A DNA stretch of 9,804 nucleotides from Clostridiales bacterium. GTDB taxonomy: Bacteria > Bacillota > Clostridia > Lachnospirales > WQUN01. A program made the translations under genes and the position numbers. The notes beneath the pieces are model-generated. The model was not told the DNA's origin. It was given only the letters and a program-made list of their open reading frames with translations, and did no database searches. The stretch is from contig JAISWA010000150.1 in NCBI GenBank assembly GCA_031271275.1, forward strand, positions 1-9,804, in the 5' to 3' direction. Below, one piece after another: positions 1 to 6,573 of the stretch; positions within the stretch are counted from its first letter, which is position 1, and each line of letters begins with the position of its first letter.

Positions 1-1149
1 GCTTTCATAAGTGTCCGGGTCTTTTTCCGTAAAGAGGATTTGATCGCGCCGCAACAACGCGCGATCCATGTAAATGGGGTTGTGGGTCGTAAAAATTAAC
101 TGCGCGCCTTTTTTATTTATATCGGGATTGTTGAATAACGCGATAATGGCTTTGATGATTTCAGGGTGCAGGGCATTGTCCAGTTCGTCTACCATTAAGC
201 AGAGCCCGTTTGATAGTGCGATTTTCAGTAGAAGTGAGAACCGAAGCAGCCGTAACGTGCCGGTTGATTCCATATGTTCTGAAAGAATTTCAGCATCGCG
301 ATAATTGGAAACTATTTGTAACTGTTTTTTATCGCGTTTGTCTTTTCCCTCCACATATATCCCAATGCGTTGCGGCCCGCAATCAGCCGCTTTTAAGATT
401 TTATTAAATAGCTCGTCTTCTATGATGAATTCGTCTGCCGTCCCTTCTTCTTTTACTTCAAGCTCAATAATCTTCTGTAAGTTGGTTGATACATCATGCA
501 TACTCACGATGCCCGCCGTAAGAAAATCAATAATCTTGTTCGCAATCGCCTTACATATGGTTGATTTAAAGCCCGCAGTCAGAAAAAGCGTTTGCCCGTC
601 TAAGTTTTTTATCATACTTTCCTTCAACGTGAGCAGTAACGCAGGGTGGTCCTTATAGCCAAGAATTTTAAGCGCTTGCCTGTCGTTCCCTATCTCAATA
701 TCATTCTGGGTGCGGTGAAACAGCATTACTTGATTATTAACGCATATTTTTTCTAATTTCTCATTTAGGATAAACCGCTTGCCATTTGGATTGAGCGGTT
801 CCACGCTAAAGGCAAGCGAATAGATAAATTGCTCTGTTTCGTCAACAATAAAATCCGTCTCAAAGGAAATGGGGGCCGTGTTGCCGTCATGCAGGAATGG
901 GAATAATTCCATCGCGGGATGAGCGGAAACAGTGCCGCTAAGAATAATATTAGAAAAAACATGCATCGCCAACAGCACATTACTCTTTCCGCTTGCGTTC
1001 GCCCCGTACAACACCGCGCACGGCAGCACACGCTTTTTGCCGTTTCTGATTAACACATCATTTAACGTCGTCTGGCGTTTAGCGTTCATATCAAGCGTAG
1101 TTCTTTTTCTGAAAGAACGAAAATTCTCAAAACTGAAACGCAACAACAT
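1..1149 (-). CDS. AAA15-family (AbiL-like) ABC-type ATPase, partial at C-terminus
   Basis: The reading frame is open from an ATG at 1149 to the left edge: 383 codons with no stop, so the C-terminus lies outside the window. The N-terminus (MLLRFSFENFRSF) is the typical opening of COG1106/AAA_15-AAA_21 ATPases. Walker A is GANASGKS (residues 49-56). After a long insertion come a signature-like STGT (295-298), Walker B with catalytic glutamate LCLMVDE (316-322), a D-loop-like NALHPE (325-330), and a switch histidine in FTTHNP (H356). This order is that of SMC/Rad50/OLD-like ATPases; relatives act in abortive-infection systems (AbiL, PARIS-type) with a second effector gene. GGAGG at 1159-1163 lies 9 bases before the ATG and supports the start. 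The gene is visibly more AT-rich than its neighbours (22 of 60 G+C at 421-480 against 46 of 60 at 2581-2640), which suggests transfer. The ATPase family is secure; a defence role is inference. Confidence 0.85.
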   Translation of the reverse strand, partial: MLLRFSFENFRSFRKRTTLDMNAKRQTTLNDVLIRNGKKRVLPCAVLYGANASGKSNVLLAMHVFSNIILSGTVSAHPAMELFPFLHDGNTAPISFETDFIVDETEQFIYSLAFSVEPLNPNGKRFILNEKLEKICVNNQVMLFHRTQNDIEIGNDRQALKILGYKDHPALLLTLKESMIKNLDGQTLFLTAGFKSTICKAIANKIIDFLTAGIVSMHDVSTNLQKIIELEVKEEGTADEFIIEDELFNKILKAADCGPQRIGIYVEGKDKRDKKQLQIVSNYRDAEILSEHMESTGTLRLLRFSLLLKIALSNGLCLMVDELDNALHPEIIKAIIALFNNPDINKKGAQLIFTTHNPIYMDRALLRRDQILFTEKDPDTYES

Positions 1150-1169
1150 ACAGCAGCACCTCCAAGAGA

Positions 1170-1199
1170 ATTATAACCTATCTCCCTTAATATATTCAA
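1170..1199 (-). promoter_or_regulatory. Sigma-A-type promoter for the AAA15 ATPase gene
   Basis: On the minus strand a perfect -10 TATAAT (1170-1175) is preceded at 18 bases by TTGAAT (1194-1199). The start of transcription would fall near 1163, leaving a leader of only about 14 bases that begins at the GGAGG ribosome binding site. It lies in the 67-base gap after the histidine kinase gene, so the ATPase can be expressed independently of the rho cluster. Confidence 0.7.
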
Positions 1200-1216
1200 T
1201 GTTTTGAGAAAATTCC

Positions 1217-2302
1217 TCAATTACGATATATTTTTATGATAAACCTTGCCCCGCCTTCCCGCCGGTTCTCCGCCCTTATCTCGCCGTTCTGCCCCTCGAT
1301 TACCGCCTTCGCCAACGCAAGCCCGATTCCCGCGCTGTCCTTGCCCGCGTTTTTCCCCCGGTAAAACCGCGTGAATAAACGCGGCAAATCTTCCGGTAAA
1401 AAGCCCTCGCCGTTGTCCTCCACCGTTATGGTTACGCAGACCGGGTTTTCCGCGCATTTTATTTCAATAACGCCGCCCTCCGGGGTATGCTCAACCGCGT
1501 TTTTCAACAGATTGGTGAACGCTTCGCAGCTCCAACGGAAATCCCCCCTATAGGAAGCCTCGTTTTCGGGGAGTATCAGCTTTTGCGATTTTTGCCCCGC
1601 CATCGGAAGAATAGCTTCGGCGGCGGAAGCAATCATTTCCTGTACGTCAACGGGCTTTTTCTCAAACAAAAGCGTACCCGCGTCCAACCGGGAAAGGGTG
1701 AGCAGCGCCGAAGCCAACCCGTTAAGCCGCTCCGTCTGGGCAAAAATCCGCGCGATATACGCCCCTTGTTTGGAACCGCTGCTGTTTTCATCAAGCCCGG
1801 CGGGCATTTCCCCCGCGTATTCGGCAAGCAGCTCCGCCATCAGCCCGATGGCGGCCAGGGGCGTTTTTAACTGGTGGGCGATGTCCGAAAGGTTTTGCGC
1901 CAGGCGCTCTTTTTCCGCTTGCGCGCGGTCGCGACCTTCCCGAAGCAGCAAAACCGTCTTGTAAATTTCGTCCTCCAACGGGGAAAGTTCGTCCTCCCGT
2001 ATACCGGGGCGCAGCGCGTACTCGCCGGCGTTCATTTGCCGCAAATATTCCGTTAAATTCGCGACGCGCTTCTGCCTTCGCTTTTTGTCCCAAATAAAAA
2101 AAGCCCACGCCGAAACCGTCAGCAGCAGCGCGAAGGCGGCGGCGCACAGCAAAATAAAAGCGTAATCGTTAAAGTCCAACAGCCCCACGGTTCCGGTATA
2201 GCCGTACCGCGCCAAAACCCTTCCGCTCGCGCGGTTCGCCGCGTACACGCCCGCCGCCGCGAAAAATAAAAAAGAAGCGGCAAAGATTATTTTAGTCTTC
2301 AT
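1217..2302 (-). CDS. Sensor histidine kinase, short-loop (intramembrane-sensing type)
   Basis: A 361-residue membrane histidine kinase, partner of the overlapping response regulator gene. Helix 1 (about 4-22) and helix 2 (about 47-71) flank only about 25 extracellular residues, too short for a sensor domain. That is typical of kinases that sense cell-envelope stress or antimicrobial peptides through a partner transporter. A charged cytoplasmic linker (72-135) leads to the H-box LSDIAHQLKTPL with phospho-acceptor His143. The ATPase domain follows: N-box around N264-N268, G1 DNGEG (296-300), F-box FTRFYR (310-315) and G2 GIGLA (325-329). All catalytic motifs are present. The ATG lies inside the end of the regulator gene (11-base overlap) without a strong ribosome binding site, so translational coupling is likely. 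The linker and H-box resemble kinases usually beside ABC transporters, but none is adjacent here. The signal sensed cannot be read from the sequence. Confidence 0.9.
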   Translation of the reverse strand: MKTKIIFAASFLFFAAAGVYAANRASGRVLARYGYTGTVGLLDFNDYAFILLCAAAFALLLTVSAWAFFIWDKKRRQKRVANLTEYLRQMNAGEYALRPGIREDELSPLEDEIYKTVLLLREGRDRAQAEKERLAQNLSDIAHQLKTPLAAIGLMAELLAEYAGEMPAGLDENSSGSKQGAYIARIFAQTERLNGLASALLTLSRLDAGTLLFEKKPVDVQEMIASAAEAILPMAGQKSQKLILPENEASYRGDFRWSCEAFTNLLKNAVEHTPEGGVIEIKCAENPVCVTITVEDNGEGFLPEDLPRLFTRFYRGKNAGKDSAGIGLALAKAVIEGQNGEIRAENRREGGARFIIKIYRN

Positions 2303-2972
2303 CCCCGTCCGCCGCCTTATAGCCTATCCCCCGCACGGTTTTAAGCGCCGCGCCCGCGCGCCCCAGTTTCTCCCGCAGGCGCTTAACCGTAACGGTCAGG
2401 GTGTTGTCGTTCACAAAATTTCCGCTTTCGTCCCACAGCAATTCCAACAGCCTGCCCCGCGTAAGGGTTTTGTTTTTATTTTGAAGCAGTGTCAGCAGCA
2501 GCTTGTATTCCCCCGGCGTTAACGGAATTTCCCCGCCGTCAACCGTTACTTTCCTTTCCGGCTGAATCAGCGCGATACCCCCGCAGGTCAGCGTTTCCCG
2601 CCGGGGCGCGCCGCTGTCCTCATACCGGCGCAGCACCGCCCGTATACGGGATATCAGCACCGTCAGCTTAAACGGCTTCGTAACATAATCATCCCCGCCC
2701 ATGTCCAGCCCCTGGGTGATGTCGCGCTCGTCGTCCCTTACCGTGAGGAAGATGACCGGAACCCCCGCGCTGATAAGTTCCCCGCAGAAAATAAAGCCGT
2801 TCCCGTCGGGCAGGTTTAAATCCAACAGCGCGAGATGGGGACGCCTGTCCAAAAGCGCCCGCGCGGTCCCCGCGTCACCGGCGGGCAAAACGAAAAAACC
2901 CTCGCGGGTAAGGGCGTGTTCCATGCCCATGCGCAGGGTCGGGTCGTCTTCGATGATAAGGATGGTTTTCAA
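2292..2972 (-). CDS. OmpR/PhoB-family response regulator
   Basis: A 226-residue DNA-binding response regulator. The receiver domain (1-117) has the acidic pocket E8-D9-D10, phospho-acceptor D51 in LLDLNLPDG, T77 and K99. A winged-helix DNA-binding domain follows (about 125-222), with the recognition region DNTLTVTVKRLREKL as in regulators paired with envelope-stress kinases. The start is a TTG (2970-2972) whose last two bases overlap the rho stop codon (TTGA); GGAAG six bases upstream supports it. The next in-frame ATG (codon 15) would delete the first beta strand and the acidic pocket, so TTG must be right. The gene overlaps rho by 4 bases and the kinase gene by 11, so all three appear to be one translationally coupled transcript. 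Its regulon is unknown; no transporter target lies nearby. Confidence 0.93.
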   Translation of the reverse strand: MKTILIIEDDPTLRMGMEHALTREGFFVLPAGDAGTARALLDRRPHLALLDLNLPDGNGFIFCGELISAGVPVIFLTVRDDERDITQGLDMGGDDYVTKPFKLTVLISRIRAVLRRYEDSGAPRRETLTCGGIALIQPERKVTVDGGEIPLTPGEYKLLLTLLQNKNKTLTRGRLLELLWDESGNFVNDNTLTVTVKRLREKLGRAGAALKTVRGIGYKAADGDED

Positions 2973-4414
2973 TTATATCTTCCGTACTTCTCACGGCCCT
3001 CGTTCCGGGGGACCTCAAGCTTCGCGATGCTGCACACAAATTCGTCGTTGTCGTAGGATTTTGACAAAATATCCGTGACCTGCTCGGTCAACTCTTGCGC
3101 GGGCAGGCGACCCGTAAGTTCCCGGATGATATACATGGCGTTAAGCTCCTGGGCGCTCAGCAGCATTTCTTCCCGGCGCGTCCCCGACTTGACGATGTCA
3201 ATCGCCGGGAAAACTCTTTTCTCCGACATTCGTCTGTCGAGCACCAGTTCCATGTTGCCCGTGCCCTTAAATTCCTCAAAAATGACGTCGTCCATCTTGC
3301 TTCCGGTGTCCACCAGCGCGGTGGCGAGTATGGTAAGGGAACCGCCTTCCTCCACGTTACGCGCCGCGCCGAAGAATTTTTTCGGCATGTACAGGGCGGC
3401 GGGGTCAAGCCCGCCGGAAAGGGTGCGCCCCCCCGCCGGTATGGTTAAATTGTACGCCCGGGAGAGCCGCGTGATGGAATCCATGAGGATAACCAAATCC
3501 TTGCCCTGCTCCACAAGTCGCTTCGCCCGCTCCAGTACCATTTCCGCCACGCGCTTGTGGTGCTCGGGTTGCTCGTCAAAGGTGGAGTACACCACGCTGC
3601 AATGCTCGCCCCGTATGGAACGCTGCATGTCGGTGACTTCCTCGGGCCTCTCGTCAATAAGCAGCACAATCAAATGCACGTTGGGATGGTTGCGGGTAAT
3701 CGCGTTGGCGATTTGCTTGAGCAGCACCGTTTTCCCCGCTTTTGGCGGCGAGACGATCATCCCGCGCTGACCGAAGCCGATGGGCGCGAGCAAGTCGATT
3801 AAACGGGTGGCAAGTTCCGTGCGGGTGGTTTCAAGATGTATTCGCTTGGTGGGGAAAATGGGGGTGAGGTTTTCAAACGCGGGGCGTTTTGAGGCGGTGT
3901 CCGGCGGGTCGCCGTTGACGTGCTTCACATACAGGATGGCGTTGAATTTTTCGCCGTCTTTGGCGACGCGGGTGGTTCCGTTGACCAAGTCGCCCGTCTT
4001 GAGGTTGAAACGCCGGATTTGCGAGGGCGAGATATAAATGTCGCCGGTGCCGGGAAGGAAATTGTCCGTCCGCAAAAAACCGTAGCCGTCGGGCAAAACT
4101 TCCAGTACGCCTTCCGCCGTGGGGCCCTGCTCCAATACTTTTACCGGGGGCGGGGCGGGCTTGGCGCAAACTTCCGGCGGCGCTGCCGCCGCAACGGGCG
4201 GAGAAACCGCGGGGACAGGGGGCGCTTCCGCAACGACGGGTGATGACGCTTTGTCAGGCGGCGGGACCGCAATCGGGGGCAGCTGCTTTCCGCTGCCGTA
4301 TTTTTCGTTAATAATGGCAATCAGCTCCGATTTACGGTACTTCGCGATGTTTTTTACATCCAAAGACTTTGCGATCTCTTTGAGGTCGCTAAGTGATAAT
4401 GACGCAAGCTCCAT
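2969..4414 (-). CDS. rho: Transcription termination factor Rho
   Basis: An RNA-dependent hexameric ATPase/translocase that ends transcription of untranslated RNA. Domains in order: a Rho_N helical domain (about 2-40), a Pro/Ala-rich linker (about 44-92), an RNA-binding cold-shock-like domain (about 98-165) with RNP1-like GYGFLR (110-115), and a RecA-type ATPase domain (about 180-470). The ATPase part has Walker A SPPKAGKT (222-229), Walker B DLVILMD (306-312) followed by SITRL, the Q-loop region (332-353) and the R-loop VKSGTRREE (408-416). At 481 residues it is longer than the roughly 420 of the Escherichia coli protein; the linker accounts for the excess. GGAAGGG lies 6 bases before the ATG. 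The last codons overlap the TTG of the response regulator gene. In many Firmicutes rho is followed by rpmE or other housekeeping genes, so the two-component neighbours are unusual. Identity is certain. Confidence 0.98.
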   Translation of the reverse strand: MELASLSLSDLKEIAKSLDVKNIAKYRKSELIAIINEKYGSGKQLPPIAVPPPDKASSPVVAEAPPVPAVSPPVAAAAPPEVCAKPAPPPVKVLEQGPTAEGVLEVLPDGYGFLRTDNFLPGTGDIYISPSQIRRFNLKTGDLVNGTTRVAKDGEKFNAILYVKHVNGDPPDTASKRPAFENLTPIFPTKRIHLETTRTELATRLIDLLAPIGFGQRGMIVSPPKAGKTVLLKQIANAITRNHPNVHLIVLLIDERPEEVTDMQRSIRGEHCSVVYSTFDEQPEHHKRVAEMVLERAKRLVEQGKDLVILMDSITRLSRAYNLTIPAGGRTLSGGLDPAALYMPKKFFGAARNVEEGGSLTILATALVDTGSKMDDVIFEEFKGTGNMELVLDRRMSEKRVFPAIDIVKSGTRREEMLLSAQELNAMYIIRELTGRLPAQELTEQVTDILSKSYDNDEFVCSIAKLEVPRNEGREKYGRYN

Positions 4415-4476
4415 AAATTTCCCTTCCGATTATGGAATATACAAGAATACTACGCTGCCGGAGAACATAACGAGAC

Positions 4477-4510
4477 ACACCACGAACGGATAATATTCCG
4501 CCCGTGGTGT
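4477..4510. repeat. Interrupted palindrome IR1 in the rho leader, possible operator
   Basis: ACACCACG (4477-4484) is mirrored by CGTGGTGT (4503-4510), 8 of 8 pairs. After a 2x2 mismatch, CGGA (4487-4490) pairs with TCCG (4497-4500) around a 6-base centre TAATAT. No T-run follows directly on either strand, so it is not a standard terminator. The centre carries the probable rho -10 element, which suits a repressor operator; an RNA hairpin acting on leader transcripts is the alternative. Confidence 0.5.
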
Positions 4511-4518
4511 AATGTTAG
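4490..4518 (-). promoter_or_regulatory. Probable rho promoter
   Basis: On the minus strand CTAACA (4513-4518, 4 of 6 to consensus) stands 17 bases from TATTAT (4490-4495, 5 of 6). Transcription would start near 4483, giving a leader of about 69 bases before the rho ATG. The palindrome IR1 covers the spacer, the -10 and the start point. A second, weaker candidate is TATATT nearer the gene with a poor -35 (TTCTCC). Read-through from the LysM gene is also possible, because no terminator is evident between them. Confidence 0.5.
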
Positions 4519-4534
4519 AATTTTTCTGCTGTTT

Positions 4535-4566
4535 TATCATACGCTTAAAAGGATAAGTTTATGATA
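4535..4566. repeat. Interrupted palindrome IR2 between the LysM gene and rho
   Basis: TATCATA (4535-4541) is mirrored by TATGATA (4560-4566), 7 of 7 pairs. After a 2-base mismatch, CTTA (4544-4547) pairs with TAAG (4554-4557) around a 6-base centre AAAGGA. It is AT-rich and not followed by a T-run, so it is a poor terminator. It lies just upstream of the probable rho promoter. Its arm, 2x2 gap, 4-base arm and 6-base centre plan matches IR1, although the sequences differ. Confidence 0.45.
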
Positions 4567-4593
4567 GGTCGCAACGCCTGTTTGAGGTTGCCG

Positions 4594-5769
4594 TCAGGGG
4601 ATAATAAGCACTTGCCCAATTTGCAGATTGGAATTAACCAACCCGTTGGCGTTCATGATTTTCTCGATATTTGCCGGACCCGCGCTGCCGTAAAAGTAAT
4701 TGGATATCTTCGTAAGGTTGTCTCCGCTTTGCACCGTGTAAGTAGAGGACGGCGCGGAGGTCGGTTCCGGCGGCGCGACGGGGTCGTCCTCGCCCGGGCG
4801 GCTGATGGGGCCGGTGGGTTCTTCCGCCTCGAGAGGTTCTTCGTCGCCCGCGGGGGTCGGCTGATTCGCCAACCGCGCTTGAAGGTCCGTTATGGTATTG
4901 TTGGCGTCTTGAAGTTCTTCCGACGCCTTTTCCAACGCAATGTCTTTAGCGCTTGAGTCGGTTTGGGCTTTTTCCAGTTCCGCAATCTTAGCGTTCGCTT
5001 CCTCCAACTGCCCGTTTTTGGTAACGACCTGAAAACCCAACACGGCGGAAACGATTAAAAACACAAAGGCTACGGCAAAGGCTATCCACCTTGCGGGGCT
5101 TACGGGGTCTTCGTCATAGGAGCCGTACTCTTTTTCAGGGTTCGGCGCGGCGGAACGGGCGGAACGGCTGCCCCGGGCTTGCTCTTTGTAACGGGAAGAC
5201 GGAACGCTCTCGCGGTTTTTATAACGTTGGCGGAAAGTATTGTATTCGTCGTCCATGATATCTTCTTCGTCCTGCGGCAGGTCGAGGGGCGGCGTTTCAC
5301 GGGGGGGGACTTCCCGTTGGTGGGAAACCGCGCGTACTTTCGGGTTATGCGGCATTTTGCCTTCGGCGGTGCGGGGGGACGCGACATTTACTTTAACGGC
5401 GGGCTTTGGCGGGGGCGTCATCCTGACGCGTTCCCGCCGGGGGTAGGGCGCTTCGCCTTCTTCCCGTTCAAAGCCTTCTTCCTGCAAGCGGTCTTCCGCG
5501 ACGCGCACACGCGGCTTGGAGGGACCGGACCGGTCGGAATGGACGGCGATATGACCGGGCGCGCGTTCCGGCGCGGCTTTTTCAAAACCGGAAACATACG
5601 GCCTTGCTTCCTCCGCCGAAATGTCGTCCTCATCGTCAAATAAACTTCGCGCGGCGCTGCGCGCCATTTCTTCGCTGTATCTGTCAGCCGGCTCGGCGGC
5701 GTCCGGGGATTTGGATTGCTCTTGGTCGCTCATAAATTCCCTTTCGTCGTCGGGAGTATTGATTTTCAA
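4594..5769 (-). CDS. Type II membrane protein with coiled coil and C-terminal LysM domain
   Basis: From the preferred TTG start it has 391 residues. The first 225 or so are charged, proline-rich and low in complexity, with acidic patches (for example FDDEDDISAEEARP) and no fold I recognise. One membrane helix (about 228-249) precedes a coiled coil (about 250-300), a Pro/Glu-rich spacer and a LysM repeat (about 343-391) that begins TYTVQSGDNLTKIS and ends QIGQVLIIP. There is no signal peptide, so the long N-terminus should stay in the cytoplasm while the coiled coil and LysM reach the wall, where LysM binds peptidoglycan. GGAGGTGA (5777-5784) sits 7 bases before the TTG at 5767-5769. A second in-frame start, ATG at 5731-5733, has AAAGGGA before it and would give 379 residues. 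The topology and LysM are firm. The role (an envelope tether or division/sporulation factor) is not determined. Confidence 0.85.
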   Translation of the reverse strand: MKINTPDDEREFMSDQEQSKSPDAAEPADRYSEEMARSAARSLFDDEDDISAEEARPYVSGFEKAAPERAPGHIAVHSDRSGPSKPRVRVAEDRLQEEGFEREEGEAPYPRRERVRMTPPPKPAVKVNVASPRTAEGKMPHNPKVRAVSHQREVPPRETPPLDLPQDEEDIMDDEYNTFRQRYKNRESVPSSRYKEQARGSRSARSAAPNPEKEYGSYDEDPVSPARWIAFAVAFVFLIVSAVLGFQVVTKNGQLEEANAKIAELEKAQTDSSAKDIALEKASEELQDANNTITDLQARLANQPTPAGDEEPLEAEEPTGPISRPGEDDPVAPPEPTSAPSSTYTVQSGDNLTKISNYFYGSAGPANIEKIMNANGLVNSNLQIGQVLIIP

Positions 5770-5810
5770 ATGCCTGTCACCTCCGCGGAGCAATCTGTTT
5801 CATTGCGATG

Positions 5811-5839
5811 ATTTTAGTATGCTTACCGGAAAGTGTCAA
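5811..5839 (-). promoter_or_regulatory. Strong sigma-A promoter of the LysM-protein gene
   Basis: On the minus strand a perfect -35 TTGACA (5834-5839) lies 17 bases from TAAAAT (5811-5816, 5 of 6). Transcription would begin near 5804, about 35 bases before the TTG start and downstream of nothing else. This is the best-matching promoter in the window and points to substantial constitutive expression. Confidence 0.8.
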
Positions 5840-5872
5840 ATAAAATACGCGCTGAGTGACAATAATCGCCTC

Positions 5873-5901
5873 TTTACATCATACTTTTAATTATCTATAC
5901 T
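5873..5901 (+). promoter_or_regulatory. Sigma-A promoter of mecA
   Basis: TTTACA (5873-5878, 5 of 6) and TATACT (5896-5901, 5 of 6) are 17 bases apart. Transcription would start near 5908, right at the GGGAGGG ribosome binding site (5909-5915), so the leader is about 15 bases. It is back to back with the LysM-gene promoter; the two -35 elements are 33 bases apart. Confidence 0.75.
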
Positions 5902-5922
5902 GACGCGCGGGAGGGTAAGCCC

Positions 5923-6567
5923 ATGAAAATTGAAAAAATCAGCGATACGCAAGTTAAATTTATACTTACGCGCGCAGACTTGGCGGACAGAAACATCAAA
6001 ATGTCCGAGCTTTCATACGGGTCGGAAAAAGCGCAGCAGCTTTTTCAAGAGATGATGCAGCAGGCGATGATGGAGTATGATTTCGAATCCGCCAACATAC
6101 CGCTGATGGTCGAAGCTGTCCCCATATCCGGCGAAGGGGTAATGATTGTGGTAACGAAGCTTTCCGAAGCGGAAGGCATGGAGAATAAATTAGACCTTGT
6201 TCCGTTGGCGAGAGCGGCTATGCGTTTCAAACGCGCCGAGTTTATTGAGCCGCCGGAGGAATCCCCCGAGGAAGACAGCATTTCGGTGTTTTCTTTCGAC
6301 GCTCTCGACACCCTCGCCGCCGCCGCGGCAAAGCTCCGGCCTAATTTTTCCGGGGTGAGCAAGGCGTATAAAATGGACGGGCGCTACTTCCTGATGTTGC
6401 AGAACGAAACGGAAGACAACCGCACCACCGCGGATTTAGAGGCTTTCCTGTATGAGTTCGGGCAGAAGCATGTCTCTAACACCATCAGCAGGCAGTACCT
6501 CGCCGAGCGGGGGGACCCGCTTATCGCAAGCGGCGCGGTTGAAAAACTCAGTACATATCACCAATAA
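5923..6567 (+). CDS. mecA: MecA-family adaptor protein
   Basis: A 214-residue adaptor, close to the usual length of about 220. In Bacillus, MecA and its paralogue YpbH deliver substrates such as ComK to the ClpCP protease and help assemble the ClpC hexamer. The N-terminal, substrate-binding part (1-80) opens with MKIEKISDTQVKF and contains a SEKAQQLFQEMM helix and a VEAVPISGEGVMIVVTK strand pair, both family-typical. An acidic, proline-rich linker (about 82-118, PPEESPEED) leads to the C-terminal ClpC-binding domain (about 119-206), which begins ISVFSFDALDTLAAAA and contains a GRYFLML strand. The start is set by GGGAGGG seven bases before the ATG. It is a single-gene unit with its own promoter and an intrinsic terminator 26 bases after its stop. 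A competence role in this organism cannot be assumed; general ClpC adaptor function is the safer call. Confidence 0.92.
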   Translation: MKIEKISDTQVKFILTRADLADRNIKMSELSYGSEKAQQLFQEMMQQAMMEYDFESANIPLMVEAVPISGEGVMIVVTKLSEAEGMENKLDLVPLARAAMRFKRAEFIEPPEESPEEDSISVFSFDALDTLAAAAAKLRPNFSGVSKAYKMDGRYFLMLQNETEDNRTTADLEAFLYEFGQKHVSNTISRQYLAERGDPLIASGAVEKLSTYHQ

Positions 6568-6573
6568 AATTTT

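Noticed and set aside
1203..1219. Short palindrome TTGAG-GAATTTT-CTCAA at the end of the histidine kinase gene
   Set aside because: Only 5 strong pairs, no T-run on the minus strand, and it includes the stop codon. It is too weak to call a terminator or operator.
3075..3770. A 231-codon open frame on the plus strand inside rho
   Set aside because: It is Ser/Arg-rich, antisense to the conserved Rho ATPase domain, and lacks any start signal.
4571..4592. Possible hairpin GCAAC / GTTGC just after the LysM-gene stop
   Set aside because: Five pairs around a long loop and no T-run follow; not a convincing terminator.
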